Assembly (NCBI RefSeq): GCF_949987535.1 | Contig: NC_080067.1 | Location: 51,892,910-51,956,909, forward strand | Direction: 5' to 3' | From: Balaenoptera acutorostrata | Taxonomy: Eukaryota; Chordata; Mammalia; Artiodactyla; Balaenopteridae | Length of the DNA: 64,000 bases | Part shown: in pieces, positions 11,595-24,473 of the stretch | How positions within the stretch are numbered: the first letter of the stretch is position 1 | How the letters are laid out: the number at the start of each line of letters is the position of its first letter | Program-made: the position numbers and the translations under genes | Notes under the pieces: model-generated | Seen by the model: the letters and a program-made list of their open reading frames with translations, nothing else | The model's database searches: none | Told to the model about the DNA's origin: nothing

Positions 11595-14087
11595 GAGCTA
11601 AGTCAAGTCAGTCTTTTACTCCAGTTCATGAAGAAACACATTCAAATAAGTGATCTGCCATCTAGTAAACAGTGTAACCTGATAACCTGTGTTTCTCGCA
11701 CTACATATATCATGCTGTCTTCCTTCGGGAAAAGTTAGGGACTGAAACAGCTTATCAGTTGGATCCTGCACATTCATTCATTCATTCATGCATTTGTTAC
11801 TAATGACCACCCAATCTCAGCCAGGCACATGATAAGGGCTAAGCTAATAGAGTGGTGAACAAAAAAGATATAATCCATGTTCTATAGAACTCTACCATCT
11901 AGTTGAGAGACATACATCAAAAAAAACACACAAATAAATTAATAATTATAAGTGCTACAAAGGAAAAAGTAGGATGCTGTGAGAAAGAATAAAAGGAACA
12001 AGGGGAATTAATTTAGATAGACGTTAGAGAGTCTCTTGAGAAGGTACGTTTTGAGACCTTGGAGATGAGAAATTGCATGTGCCCAAAACCAAGATGAGCT
12101 AATCATTGCTCAAGATCTTTCCAACAACTGAATCATAGGGACAAAGAGAACTGGTTTTTCTGAATCAAGGCATTATTTAAAATATTTGAGCACCTTATTT
12201 CAGAGATGGAGCCATTGTGTAACATTCATGTGTTCAAGAAAAATTTTCTGCGTACCTCACATATAAAACACAGAATTAGGTGGTCTTAAGGGTGGGGTGG
12301 GCCACTGGCCTGTGTTGTGTGACACACTCAGAGTGCGCCAGATGTGAATGACTTCAATGAATATCAAACAACATAGAAAACTATAAAATATAATTTAATT
12401 TCAATTTGTTTCCATCATGTGTATGGCCAGAGTTATAAAATTACAGAATTTCCTATGGCTATACACCAGAGGCAAATCTGCATATAAACTGCTAAATCCT
12501 AACATGCATGCAAAATCATATGATCATTTGTCCAATAGTTGCTAGAAGCACACTATACTAACACTAGAATTAGGAATATGGTTGTGATTCTTCTAGAATG
12601 TCTGTAACTCTCTCAATTCCACAGTCAGAACTAGGTGCATGCCTTTAACAGTGATTTTTAAGCTTGATCTCCAAGATGAGAGAACACATTGAAGCTGCTT
12701 CGGGCAAAGGCCCTAATCTTATTTCGCTTTTATTTCCTCATTAGACTAAAGGCAAATGAATTAAGGAATTTTTCTAAATGTGTGGTTATGGGAAGCAAAT
12801 AAAGGCAGAAGGGGGTCTGCTCTGCCCCAGAGGACCCTCATGTTTAATTTCAATGTCGTACTAGAAGTTAAATGACAAAGTCAATGGTACACTCCTTATT
12901 TCAAATTCTGCCCAGAAGTGTACTGACGACAACCAACTACCAGCTTAATTTTTATTTCAAAATTCTTATATTGTAAAAGGTAATGGCATCTTATAAAATC
13001 TCCTTCTGAGCTAGTTTATAAAAAACTCAAGCTATGGCCAAATACACAGAAGGAACAGTAGTGGTTCTACTTTCCTAATGAGAATAAGACAACATCTCCT
13101 GCCATTTTGTCTGAGAAAAAACATTTGAGTTTTATAAATTGCACCCAGAGGAACAATTTTCTTTTCCATCAAAAGGGAAAAGGAAGATGTCTTAGAGCAA
13201 AGGAGGAGAGGGAAAGCCAAGAAACTTTAAACCTGAGCAGACATGTTAAAAAGAAAAACAGTATCTTTTCCTATCTGAACAGATGAAGAGGAAATCTCCA
13301 TTTAAACTATAGATACTAAAATTCAGAAAGCTAGCAGCCTCAGGATAAGTTGCCAGAAGGGGTTTTGACACAAATGACAAAGATTCAAGGGTGACTCACT
13401 GCTGCCTCTCTATGGGATTGCAGTAGAAGTACTAAGAGAACAGTAACAATTACAGAGGCGTCACGCTCTTAATTTTAAGATATTTCTTCTGAAAAATTTT
13501 ATTCTGTTACTATGATTGGCTTCCCTGATTACTTATTGTTCACTTATGTTACTCACTTTTAATAAATGGCATTTTTATGCTAAAAGACATAGAAATGGCT
13601 ATAGGTTCTCTTCACCATCATTTTCTATCCTGTCAGTAGATGATGTGTGTGAATGCCAGTACAATTTTTTGATGCTGGGAAAAAAGTATACAAGATCGAC
13701 TTACACTAAACAAACATCAGTCTTGTGTAAGGGGTTTCTACCCAGAATCTCAGAATTTAGAATCTTGGAATACTACTCAGAAGAAGGGTTTGAACCCCGA
13801 GATATGACTATGCTGTGGTGATAGCATAACCAACCTGTAGGGATGTTCTTCTGATAGGTCAACAAACTCCTTAAGGGGAAAGTGTCCTAAAATGTCACAA
13901 GGAGACATCCATAAAACTATCCTCCCATGTCGTCTTCTGCTCTTTTTTAAGCCCTTGCATTATAAAACTACGTAAAACCTTGAACACCTACCAACCCCAA
14001 GATCCACTACCACTCAAGACTAGCAAAACACTTCCAAATGTGTTATTTTCCTTGGCTACCACAACAGTCCTTCAAACTGACTATGTT
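11595..14087. other. Intergenic, one ancient repeat fragment
   Basis: About 11790-12070 is related to the repeat at 5010-6240 (AGCCAGGCACATGATAAGGG, then AGTGCTACAAAGGAAAAAGT). From 12070 to 14087 no gene or clear repeat is seen. Confidence 0.4.
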
Positions 14088-14460
14088 TGAATTAGTCAGG
14101 GTTCTCCGGAGAAACAGAACCAATTGTGATGGCTAGCAAATTCAAACTCTATAGGGCAGGCCGGCAGGCTGGAGGCCAGGGAAGAGCTGATGTTGCAGCT
14201 TGAATCTGAAGTCAGTCTGAAGGCAGAATTCTCTCTTCCTTAGAGGACCTCAGTCTTCTTTCTCTTAAGACTTTCAAACGATTGGATGAGACCCACACAC
14301 ACTATGGATGGTAATCTGCTTTACTCAAAATCTATTGATTTTGTTAATGTTAATGTCATCTAAAAAATACCTTCATAGAAACATCTAAAATAAAGTGTGA
14401 CCAAATATCCTGAGTACCTTAGCCTGGCCAAGTTGACACAAAAAATTAACCATCACACTG
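14088..14460 (+). mobile_element. LTR-like interspersed element, family unassigned
   Basis: It starts AATTAGTCAGGGTTCTCC, passes GGGCAGGCCGGCAGGCTGG and ends GGCCAAGTTGACACAAAA then ATTAACCATCACA. These are the ends of a repeat common in mammalian genomes, and I infer a solo LTR. No internal retroviral sequence is adjacent. Confidence 0.55.
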
Positions 14461-14577
14461 ACCCTCCCCAAATAAGATGCTTAGGGGATCTTTTCTGTGT
14501 TTTACTAGAACACAGAATGGCAAGTATTATGTCCACTTTATTTTAGGTCCCCTTTTTCTCTTCCAGCAGAAACTTTT

Positions 14578-14893
14578 TTTACAAATTTTTTTTTTTAATT
14601 TTTAAAATTTATTTGTTTATTTTATTTATGGCTTGTGTTGGGTCTTCGTTTCTGTGTGAGGGCTTTCTCTAGTTGCGACAAGCGGGGGCCACTCTTCATC
14701 GCGGTGCGCGGGCCTCTCACTATCGCGGCCTCTCTTGTTGCGGAGCACAGGCTCCAGACGCGCAGGCTCAGTAATTATGGCTCACGGGCCTAGTTTCTCC
14801 GCGGCATGTGGGATCTTCCCAGACCAGGGCTCGAACCCGCGTCCCCTGCATTGGCAGGCAGACTCTCAACCACTGCGCCACCAGGGAAGCCCC
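14578..14893 (-). mobile_element. CHR-type tRNA-derived SINE, copy 3
   Basis: This is a reverse-oriented full copy. The head is at 14893, and the tail is A/T-rich near 14578-14630. It is flanked by an imperfect direct repeat (AGCAGAAACTTT near 14565 and AGCAGAATCTTT near 14895). Confidence 0.93.
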
Positions 14894-15236
14894 AAGCAGA
14901 ATCTTTTGATGTTACCAGAACTTCTATAAATGTCAAAAACACCAATAGAAAAAAAAAAAAAAAAAAAGCTGTAATCACCAAAGTAAAAAATGGATTCCAG
15001 GCTCAAGAAATGATTCTGCCAAGTATAACTTGGCCATCAAATGTACATTGATGACATAATTATTTAAAATGTAATTTAACAATTAGTGTTACTTTAAAGA
15101 TAACCATGTACTAATTTATATAATATTATACATCAAATGTACTTCAATAAAAATAATTAGTTAATTAATTTTAAAAAGATAATCATGTACCATCTTATGA
15201 TAAGTTCTTAGAGACACAGTTATAACTTACTTTTTA

Positions 15237-15372
15237 TCAATTTCCTTTTTTTAATTTGATTTTATTTATTTTTTTATACAGCAGGTTCTTATTAGTTATC
15301 TATTTTATACATATTAGTGTATATATGTCCACCCCAATCTCCCAATTCATCACACCACCACCACACCCTGCC
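15237..15372 (-). mobile_element. 5'-truncated young L1 3' end with target-site duplication
   Basis: On the minus strand it reads the cetartiodactyl L1 3' UTR (GATGAATTGGGAGATTGGG, then CTAATAAGAACCTGCTGTAT) and ends in an A-rich tail. A perfect 12-bp duplication ACTTACTTTTTA flanks it at 15225-15236 and 15373-15384. It lies just downstream of the ZBBX polyadenylation site. Confidence 0.9.
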
Positions 15373-15584
15373 ACTTACTTTTTAAATTTCACTAAGTTTT
15401 ACTAATATGATCTGCAATATAGATTAGTATTTGACATACAATATACCGTTTGGAAGAAAAAGCCCTTAAACTTGTAATTTCACTAACTTATATTAGTCTG
15501 CAAACCTTGAAGTATCAGAGACAATAATCAAAATCTCCAGCACCTGGACACACAATCACTTGATTACTTTTTTCAGTTGTTTGC

Positions 15585-15590
15585 TTTATT
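15585..15590 (-). promoter_or_regulatory. ZBBX: ZBBX polyadenylation signal AATAAA
   Basis: A canonical AATAAA on the minus strand starts 39 nt after the stop codon. A GT-rich stretch (GATTGTGTGTCC) lies about 30 nt further on, as expected for a cleavage element. The inferred cleavage site is near 15560-15570, which gives a 3' UTR of only about 60-70 nt. Longer isoforms cannot be excluded. Confidence 0.75.
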
Positions 15591-15628
15591 CTGGGTACAA
15601 AATGGAAAAAGTAATGGACAAATGATCA

Positions 15629-15755
15629 TTAGGTACTCTTTGACCACGGGAGTGTAATGACATGTTGCTCGTCAAGAAAATCTTCTTCCTCCTCATCCGT
15701 ACTGCTTTCAGAAACTGTCAGCAAGGACTGGATTTCAGTATCTTTTTCAGAAGAG
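15629..15755 (-). CDS. ZBBX: ZBBX terminal coding exon l
   Basis: The coding part is 127 nt and holds residues 567 (split Ser) to 608 and the TAA stop at 15631-15629. It has an acidic run (STDEEEEDF) and the conserved C-terminus [16 protein letters not shown]. The acceptor is GTATTTCCAG. The 3' UTR follows directly. Confidence 0.96.
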
Positions 15756-18700
15756 CTGGAAATACATTAAAAGATCAATACACAATATACAGAACCAGGT
15801 TTCAACTCTTCATTTATCTTCTGATCAATACTACACACGCTGAAGTCATCGGAGGCAGGCAGACGTGAGGGGGCTGTCTTAGACTGAGACCATAATTTTC
15901 AATGTGCCCAATACACCAAGCCTCCTTGTAGTGAGAGATCCCCATCGTTCTCCCTCTCCCAAGAAATAAAGCCACAGTGGAACCACGGAGAGAAGATTTT
16001 ATGGTCTCTTGTTGTGTCGTTCATTGATGATTCAGAAGGTACTTCACAAACTTACAGAGCCTCCGGGTCATCGTTAAGAACACTCATCATTACATGGGCT
16101 CTTTAACAGAATCCCAGGGAATAGACTGCCAGCTAAATCACCTCTTTTGTGTACAGTAAATTAGGACTATGTGGATAGCCAGTCAAGATATGCCAAAGCC
16201 AAAATTAAGAACAGCAATTATACAGTTATTTTATTTTGTTGCATTTTATGGTGGAAAGGAACTCATGGAAACTCTAGTGTGTTGCTGTCTGAAATTTTGG
16301 GAAAGACGTAGAATGGGGGAACAGAGAGGAACCTGCATAGTTCAGATATTTTGCTCCAAGTTATCTAGAATTTCAGCCGATGTATGCTACTAAATAATAT
16401 ACAATAGTTCACCCTGTGACAGATAGAACTCTTCTTTGGATTTTATGCCCAACACAGGCTAAACCAGCATTTCCTAAACTCTTGTCGGTGGACCAGTTCA
16501 TATCTAACTGTGATTAAAAAAAAAAAAAAAGTTTTCACTGGTCTGAGAAAAGAAGGACAAGGTAATAACTTTTTCATGAAATTTTTAATTTTAAAGAACT
16601 GTGCTTTATTCTATTAGTATATTCTCCTTATATTTAGTACTAAATGTCTTTCCTTTTATGAAATGATGGTGAGAGCATGAAGTTGGTTTAGTTACTTTGT
16701 TCTTAATGATTTTTTTAGGGAAAAAATAGCAACTTTATATTGATCCCTTTAAAAAAAATATCCGTGGTGTTAGAAATGCAAAAATCCTCGGACCACAGCT
16801 AAATGATTTCCTCCTTCAGAAAGACAGAGTAATGGACTCTTGATTCCCTTTTACTGCAATATTAGACTTCAACCAATCAAAGGAATTTACAATTCAAGGG
16901 ACTTTTATTTTACATTTAGCTCAGTCTTTTTAGAAGAATCCCTCTTCCTTTTTCAGGGAATTCCAGTATGTCAATAGTAGCCTCACAAGATAGACTAGTT
17001 TTCTGAAGATTTATTAGTATAACCCCCATGTTCCTTATAAACAGATCACCATCTCTAAATAAATGTTCTTACCTTATGTAAGGAAACAATGAAGTTATAC
17101 AGATTAAAATATGCTATCATTAACGATCTAGACTTGATTTCAAGGAGACTTCTCAATATTCTATTCTATACATTGAGTAAGAGGCTATTAATGCAAAGTG
17201 TTGAAACTTAGTAAGTTAATGAATGCAAGCAAGGCAATTGTTTTTCAATATAAGAAGAAATGCTGAAGGATTATTAAATTTCCAAATGTTTTTTCATTTT
17301 CCTGACACACATTGTGCAGCAGAGAATTATCTCTTCACGTTAAAGTAACAACTTCATAAGCCTTTCACTAAATCCTGATAATAGGTCAGCAAAGGACCTG
17401 AACATTTTACAAAGAGTGGCCATATAAAGGACACACATGAGGACAATCTTTCTTTTTGTAGTAAAGATAGTAAAGATAACTAGTTGGGGCTTGTCAAAAA
17501 TTTTACTATGCACTGTCTGTACATATAAGCTGCAGATTTAACCTACCTCTGTTCCTCAACTCCACATGGGCCCCTCGCACGTGAGGTCTTACGGAAATTC
17601 TGGGTAGTCTGACTTATATTCAGCGAATGGTTGTTGAAGGCTGGTAACTCTTCTGAGGTTAGGCTGTAAAGTTTTTCTGAAGGATCTGAAATATTTTATT
17701 TCATGCATTGTCAGCACATAAATTCAAGAAACAAATGTACAGCATATGGTGCTGGAAGTTTACTCAAAGTAAATTACAAGCAGTACAAAGATGGTCAGTA
17801 CAGATTTTCAATCATCTCAATTTTTTAGTCCTGGTGGGGTGGGCTGAATGTGAGGTACGTTTGATCTGAGATTCCAAATGAGGGCATGGGTATCAAGTCA
17901 CTTTAATCACACTGATTTATTTTTAGCAAATTCCCCAATTTTCTTCAGCTTTGTTGAGATACAATTGACATGTAACATTATGTAAGTTTAAGGTGTACAA
18001 TGTGTTGATTAGAGACACATATACTGTAAAATGATTACCACCATAGTGTTAGTTTGTACCTCTATCATTCCACATAACTACCATTTCTTTTTTGTGGTGA
18101 GAACATTTAAGATCTTCTCTCCTAGCAACTTTCAAGTATACAATACAGTATTACTAACTATAATTACTATGCTGTACATTAGATCCCCAGAAGTTATTCA
18201 TCTTATAACTTATTCATCTTATAAGTTTATCCTGTTTGACTAACATCTCCCCATTTCTCCCACTCTCCTCTCCTGGTAACCACCACTTTTCTCTGTTTCT
18301 ATGATTTTGGTTTTTTCAGAGTCCACATAGAAGTGATATTTGATTAGTATTTGTATAGTGTAGTATAGACAGTATTTGTCTTCCCCTATCTGACTTACTT
18401 TACCCAGCCACATTGATTTTTTAATACACAAATTTTGATTGTTTGATATTTTAAGTGTCAAATGCCCTGAAAATTCCCAAAATTCCAAACAAAATCAAGC
18501 GAGCCTCTTTAAAGTTACAATACTGGGCAACTCCTAAACTTGCCTGAATGTTAAATACTTTACTATATCTTTTTATCTTCTAAGAATTAAAAGCTTTGCC
18601 CACACACAGTCTGAGGCAATGGTTAGTCTTGAAAGCTACCCTTTCTTTTTAGACTTCCTTGCTTTGTTTGGGTAGATAATAGCCATGTGTATGTGAAAGG

Positions 18701-21700
18701 GTTGAAGCCTTAACTCTTTTTCCTTTGCATGAAGCTGGCCGGTGATTCAGCCTGAGTAAGGACAAATAGTGCAAGCTAAATAAGCAAATGTATAAGCAAA
18801 CACATCTTTACATGAACTACCCAAAAGTCAAGTATAGAAATAAATACAATTGCTATGTTAGGTCATAATGCCCTCGTTTTGTCATTGATAAAGTTGTAAG
18901 AGCCATCTAACTTATACATGAGGTTATGTTATGGAGACTTTTAAAACTGTTAAAACTACTGGCTGCTGTTCCTCCCTTCACTCTTATGAAAGCGCCAAGA
19001 TCAGAAGGACCAAACACCAAACTGCGAGTATTAATACACTTGACAAAAGATACTTTTGTGGTGGGGGGCTGGTTAGAAATAACTTGAAGTTTTTAAGCAA
19101 GCAGAGCTTCCCCTACAGAAGGTAACTTAGATTATTCCTCCCGCAAGATAGAGCTCAATACATTTACGACTGGAAGTGTCCTTAAAATCCCAGTGACTTC
19201 TTAATTACGATACATGGAGAAATTCAGTAGGCTGAGGGATAAGGCTACTGCTCCCACCACCACCCCAAAGCAAGCAGGACAGCTTTCCCTGGTCTCGTTT
19301 ATGTTTGGGAACTCTATAAGATTAATTTTGAGAAAAACAAAAGATTCCTCAGCTAAAATTTTTGTCCCATCCCCACTTGCTGGAGATTAGGAAATTGACG
19401 GCCCACCGGGGGTTGATAACTTATTCAAAGTCATGCAACTACATAACAGAAGAACTGGAACTCAACCTAAGCTCTTTTAGCTCACCGAAACAATAAATCA
19501 CTATGTTCCAGAATCTAATTCTTTAGCATTAGGCTACTATCTTCTCTCCTGTTTTTCCACAAGATGAAAGAAAACAGGCAGGCAAGGTCCCTTCACATAC
19601 CCCGGTGGTAGAGAATGTTAACCCGTGGGAAAGCAGTCAATTCAGAATTTGGAATTGGTAGAACCACAGTGCTAAAACCCAGTGGTGATACTTAGATCTA
19701 AGGAATCCCACCAGGAGAGATATTCAACCTCTGTTAGGCATTTGAGTCCTAACTGAATGAGTGCAGAGCTAATCCAAATTGTGCAAATAGGATGAGACTA
19801 TTTTTGTATAATTATTCATTCTCAAAATTATATTTCAGAATACCTTGTGAAGTTAGCAGGAACAAAGGTGACATCACTTGACTTTCAAGGCAGAGAAAAA
19901 TAAAACTGCTAACAAAAACCCTACTGCAGGTTAGCATTAAAACCTAAGAGGTCAACCGTACAAAAACCTAAGTCTTCTGATTTTTCTCATACAAGACCAA
20001 GGAAGACTGCATTGATGTTTACATTGGAGATTTTACTTTAAAACTGTCAAGTCAGCTGATTGTTGAGGAGTGGACTGAAGTTAAATCTTTTCTATCCCTG
20101 GAGTAAGAGTGTATGTTCTCTGATCACTGAAGAATCTCTTAAATGCAATAATAAAGAATGGCCAAGGAGGAAAACTGACTAAATACAAAGTTCTACAGTG
20201 TATTTCTAAAACTCAGGTCATTTAAAACATGTACATAAAACTTTATTCTATGGGGAAATAAACACATATGAATATGGGGATATATGTATACGTATAGCTG
20301 ATTCACTTTGTTATACAGCAGCAACTAACACAACAATGTAAAGCAATTATACTCCAATAAAGCTGTTAAAAAGAAAAAAAAAGAAATGAAGTAAAGAAGA
20401 AAGGCAGGACCAAAGAAACAGGTTAAAAACTTCAAAGAACAAAAACAAAGCACACAGGCTATTTCCCAATAAGGAATTCACCACCAACAACAAAATCAAG
20501 AACTAGATACACATACAAAGGACACCCCAATGTTTGGGAGGTGTGACAACCAGGACCCTCGCCCTGTAACCTGTGAGCCCGTGCCCAGCCCGCCAGCGTC
20601 CTTCTCCTCACCCACTGTCTTGCCTTATTTATCCTCCATCCCTTCTTTCCTTTGCCTTCACTCTGCCCACACCCTCTCCCTCTCAAGTGATCACAATGGT
20701 GATTTGAAGGAAGGATTTCACACTGTTTAAGTGGCACTGTGGTCTGGTGGTAAGACAAAGGAATGTGGGGCAGACTTGCCTGGGTTTGTGCCTGGGGGCT
20801 TCTGAGCACCCAGGGGAGGCAGTTACTGGGCCATCCAGAGCCCAAGTTACTGTAGCCACACAGGGGGAACGAAAAGCAGCACCGGCCCCATCTACCTCAC
20901 GGGGTAGCTGTGAAGATCAAGTGGAGCAACATTTCATGGCAGACTAAACAGTGATTATTACTACTCATTGAATGGTTTCATATTCTTTACATCAGAATGT
21001 ATTTAATATGTCGACTTTCACTTTTAGGTGTCACTCAATTTTTTTTCCCTGAAATTCAGATGCCCTAAAGCAAACAGATTGCCATTCTAACCCAACTCAA
21101 CCTGATTGTCTTTACAAGGGTTATCTAGTTAATTAGCTAACTGTAAATCCTGATTAGCCCTTTTACAGTTTAATATCTTACTTGCTGGTCAACCTTCTAA
21201 TTACTCAGGAAACTACTGCCTCACTCTTTTACTTCACAGGCAGTATGGCTACATCTGCTAGTATCAGGGAGATTTTTATTCTTTCTTGTTTAAGAAAAAG
21301 TCTTTTCCTCTCTTTAATTACTTGGCTCAGTACCTTTGGGCTCGTACAAGCATAAGATTGCCATGGAAATGTAAGGACCCCAAAAACTCTTAAACCACAA
21401 ATCAGAATGAGTTTAAAACAAATGAATCATTTTTAACTATTGAAAAGATGAATGCTTTACTGTGTATTATTACTGATACTTTCTCGTAATGCATATCTTC
21501 TGATATTTCCAAATTCTTCAGGCTATAACAATATCCAAAAACTGAAAAAGTGCCTTGGTAAGTAAATGATACTGATATGTTGAGTTCATTAAGGGAGTGA
21601 CTATAGTGTTATTTACAAAGATATTTGTGGAGGGAGTAAAAATACAGCCTGAACTATAGCTAACTATAATCCTCAAAGTGCCCAGAAAAAAACATAGTTC

Positions 21701-24434
21701 TAGAACGGAAACAGCTTTTATATGTTTTTGACTAAAAATTGGACTTGTCAAGTGCACCATACCTTACTGTATGTCAAAAGCGCCACTCATTGGTTTCTTA
21801 TATAATTTAATAGTGTTTTCAGGACAGACTATGTGCTGGGCACTTACATGTTAAAATGTATGTGTGTGTGGAGAGAGAAAATTTTTATAAATATAATATT
21901 TAATATATACCTGTAGTGAAATTCAGTCATTGAACAATTTTATGATAGGGCCTATTATCATGCTCATCTTTCATACATGGAAACTGATGCAGCGTGAGTT
22001 TAAGAAAGTAATTTGCCCAATGTCAAGAAGCTAGGAATTGGTGGTTCTAAATTTCAGAGCTGGACCCCTGGCCCCAGAGCCTGATTCTCAACCACCCTGC
22101 CTTGCTGCCCCTTGTCTCCTGATTCAGCAGGAAGTTGTATCTGCAACCTGCATACACGTGCACGCAAACACACACACACGCGCGCGCGCACGCGCGTGCA
22201 TGCACATTCCTAGCCCCCTGCCGGCCCCACCTCCTTTTGAAATGGCTCTACTGTCAGCTTCATCAATCAGAGTCAAAGGAGAAACTACTCAATGTATTAT
22301 AGTTATTTTCTGTCTTTTCTTCTCCAGGCTCCTTGGCTCTTTTCCTAGAACTTAGAGGAAGTGGATGTATCTATCCTAGAGCTAACAGAAAACAAGTCAG
22401 AAGGTTTGCTACTCACAAAAAGGCAGGTTTCACAGGCAAACTCATTTATATTTGCTTAAGAGTTCAGTTGTGTAGCTGTGTTTGTGTGAGACCAGACCTC
22501 ATGAAGTTTTTCCGGAATGCACCATGAGTAGTGACATGTAGGCGGAATTTTTCTGCCCAGTTATGCTGAACAGAACACAAAAGCCTGTGCTGAATCAGTG
22601 AATTTTCTAGAATAAGGCCTGATTGCACCACAGCATCTGTCCCCTCACTGACTGTTGGGATGATTCAGCTGATGTGCTGTCCTCTTCCTTCCTCAGCTCC
22701 AGGTGAGTGTCTCCAAAGCTGTGCACTCATCCAAGGCCAATCTTCCCAAATAGAAAGAGAGCTGTTCCTGGGTAGAGTGTGTATAAGTGATTGCATTCTG
22801 CTCCTGAACTATCAGAAAGCCCTGGCAGTTCGCAGGCTACATAGTGGTGCTTGTTTTTATATATGAAAAGTTATGTATTCTAGTGAAAATATTGGTGTTG
22901 GAGTATGAGGAAATGAGTGACACGGAGAAAAAGTGAAGCATGTAAGGACAAACCTGACAGAGGAAATGGAAAAGCTGAGAGGTTAGAAACAAAAAAAGAC
23001 TACTGTTTATAAAATATTTCATTTGTAAATAACGGAACTTATCAACTTATCAAAGTAAAAAACCTTCACCTTCTGATTTAAAATTGTATGATTATCCTTT
23101 TGATCCAGTTCAGACCTGACATGCTTCATTTTAGAATTGGCTTTTAATGTGAGAATTACCTCCAAGGATATTTCCATTTGATTTTTAGTAATGTGGAGTC
23201 AGGCAAATGAATGACAGGTAAAGATGGATCACAATCTCTCCTCCCCCAATCCCTAATGAAATGAATGGAAAAAAGCAGAAAAATAAAAAATCATAAATAG
23301 AACCAAAGAAAGACGTACAAGTTCACATAATAGACTTTGATAAGGGACAAGCAAAGGAATAAACAGAAGATTCATTAAGGTATAGCTGGGGGCTACTGCT
23401 GTCCACCCCCTCCCCTCCCCACCCAGTACGCACACAAACTAGTAACAGGAAAAGGAGAGTCATCTAAGGTGCTGACAAGTCTCACCAATACCACACGAAT
23501 TTAGAGAAAAGTGGGTGAAGGGGAAGTAAGGAGAAAACATTTTAAATATTTTTAAGCCCTAAACATCCACCAGAAGATCTCAGCAGAGGCAAGAAAATTG
23601 CAAACTCGCAGGTGTCCCCCCCAGGGACAGAACACACTTGAAATCAGGTCCAGTAAAGTTTGGTGTTTAATAAAATCCATAAAAAAAGACAAAAGAGCCC
23701 AGATCCTCCAACAAAAGAGGTTAAACTCCCCAGTCCTTCATGTATCCTTCCTGTGCCTTTGAGCCAGCAGGATACAGAAAAGAGTGCAACAGCCAACCCC
23801 CAAATAGTAGCTCCAAAGAGAAGATTAACACATCTCAGTACAGGTGGAGAGAGTTTCAGGGAGAATGCGGTCTCACTATATCAGAAAAGACAGAAGATAT
23901 GAGCAAAGCCACCCACAATGCATGTGAGCAAGTAAGATACATGGAACTGACGGCAACTAGTTATGCAAACAAACTGGAATCCAAGAATCCATAGCACACA
24001 AAGAATGATTAAATGAAAGACCAATTTGGTAGATAACAGATCAAGACCATAACAAAATTCCCCCATAAGTCCTTGGGCTACAGAAGAAATAATGAAAATG
24101 ACATTTTTAAAAAGAATAAAACTAATATCAAAGATCAAACAACAACATGTCAGACATCAAAAAGGAAAATAAATTAAATGATCACTTGTTCCTGGACTGG
24201 ATCTTGCACCAGAAAAAAACAAGCTATAATGAACATCACTGAGACAATTTAAAAAAATTAGATACACACTATGGATTAGAGAATTATAGTGTATCATTGT
24301 TAAATTTCCTGATTTTGATCATTGTACCGTGGTTATATAAGAAAATGCTGTTGTTCGTGGAAAATACACTGAAGTATTTTTTGGAAAAGGGTCATGATGT
24401 CTATAACTTCTTCTCAAATGGTTCAGAAAAGTGT

Positions 24435-24473
<39 letters not shown>

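Noticed and set aside
20459..20845. 128-codon minus ORF
   Set aside because: It overlaps a MIR on the other strand, has no family similarity I recognise, and lies in a ZBBX intron without splice support.
22038..22355. 105-codon plus ORF with HTRARARAC
   Set aside because: It reads through the CA/CG tract and a MIR fragment; no conserved domain.
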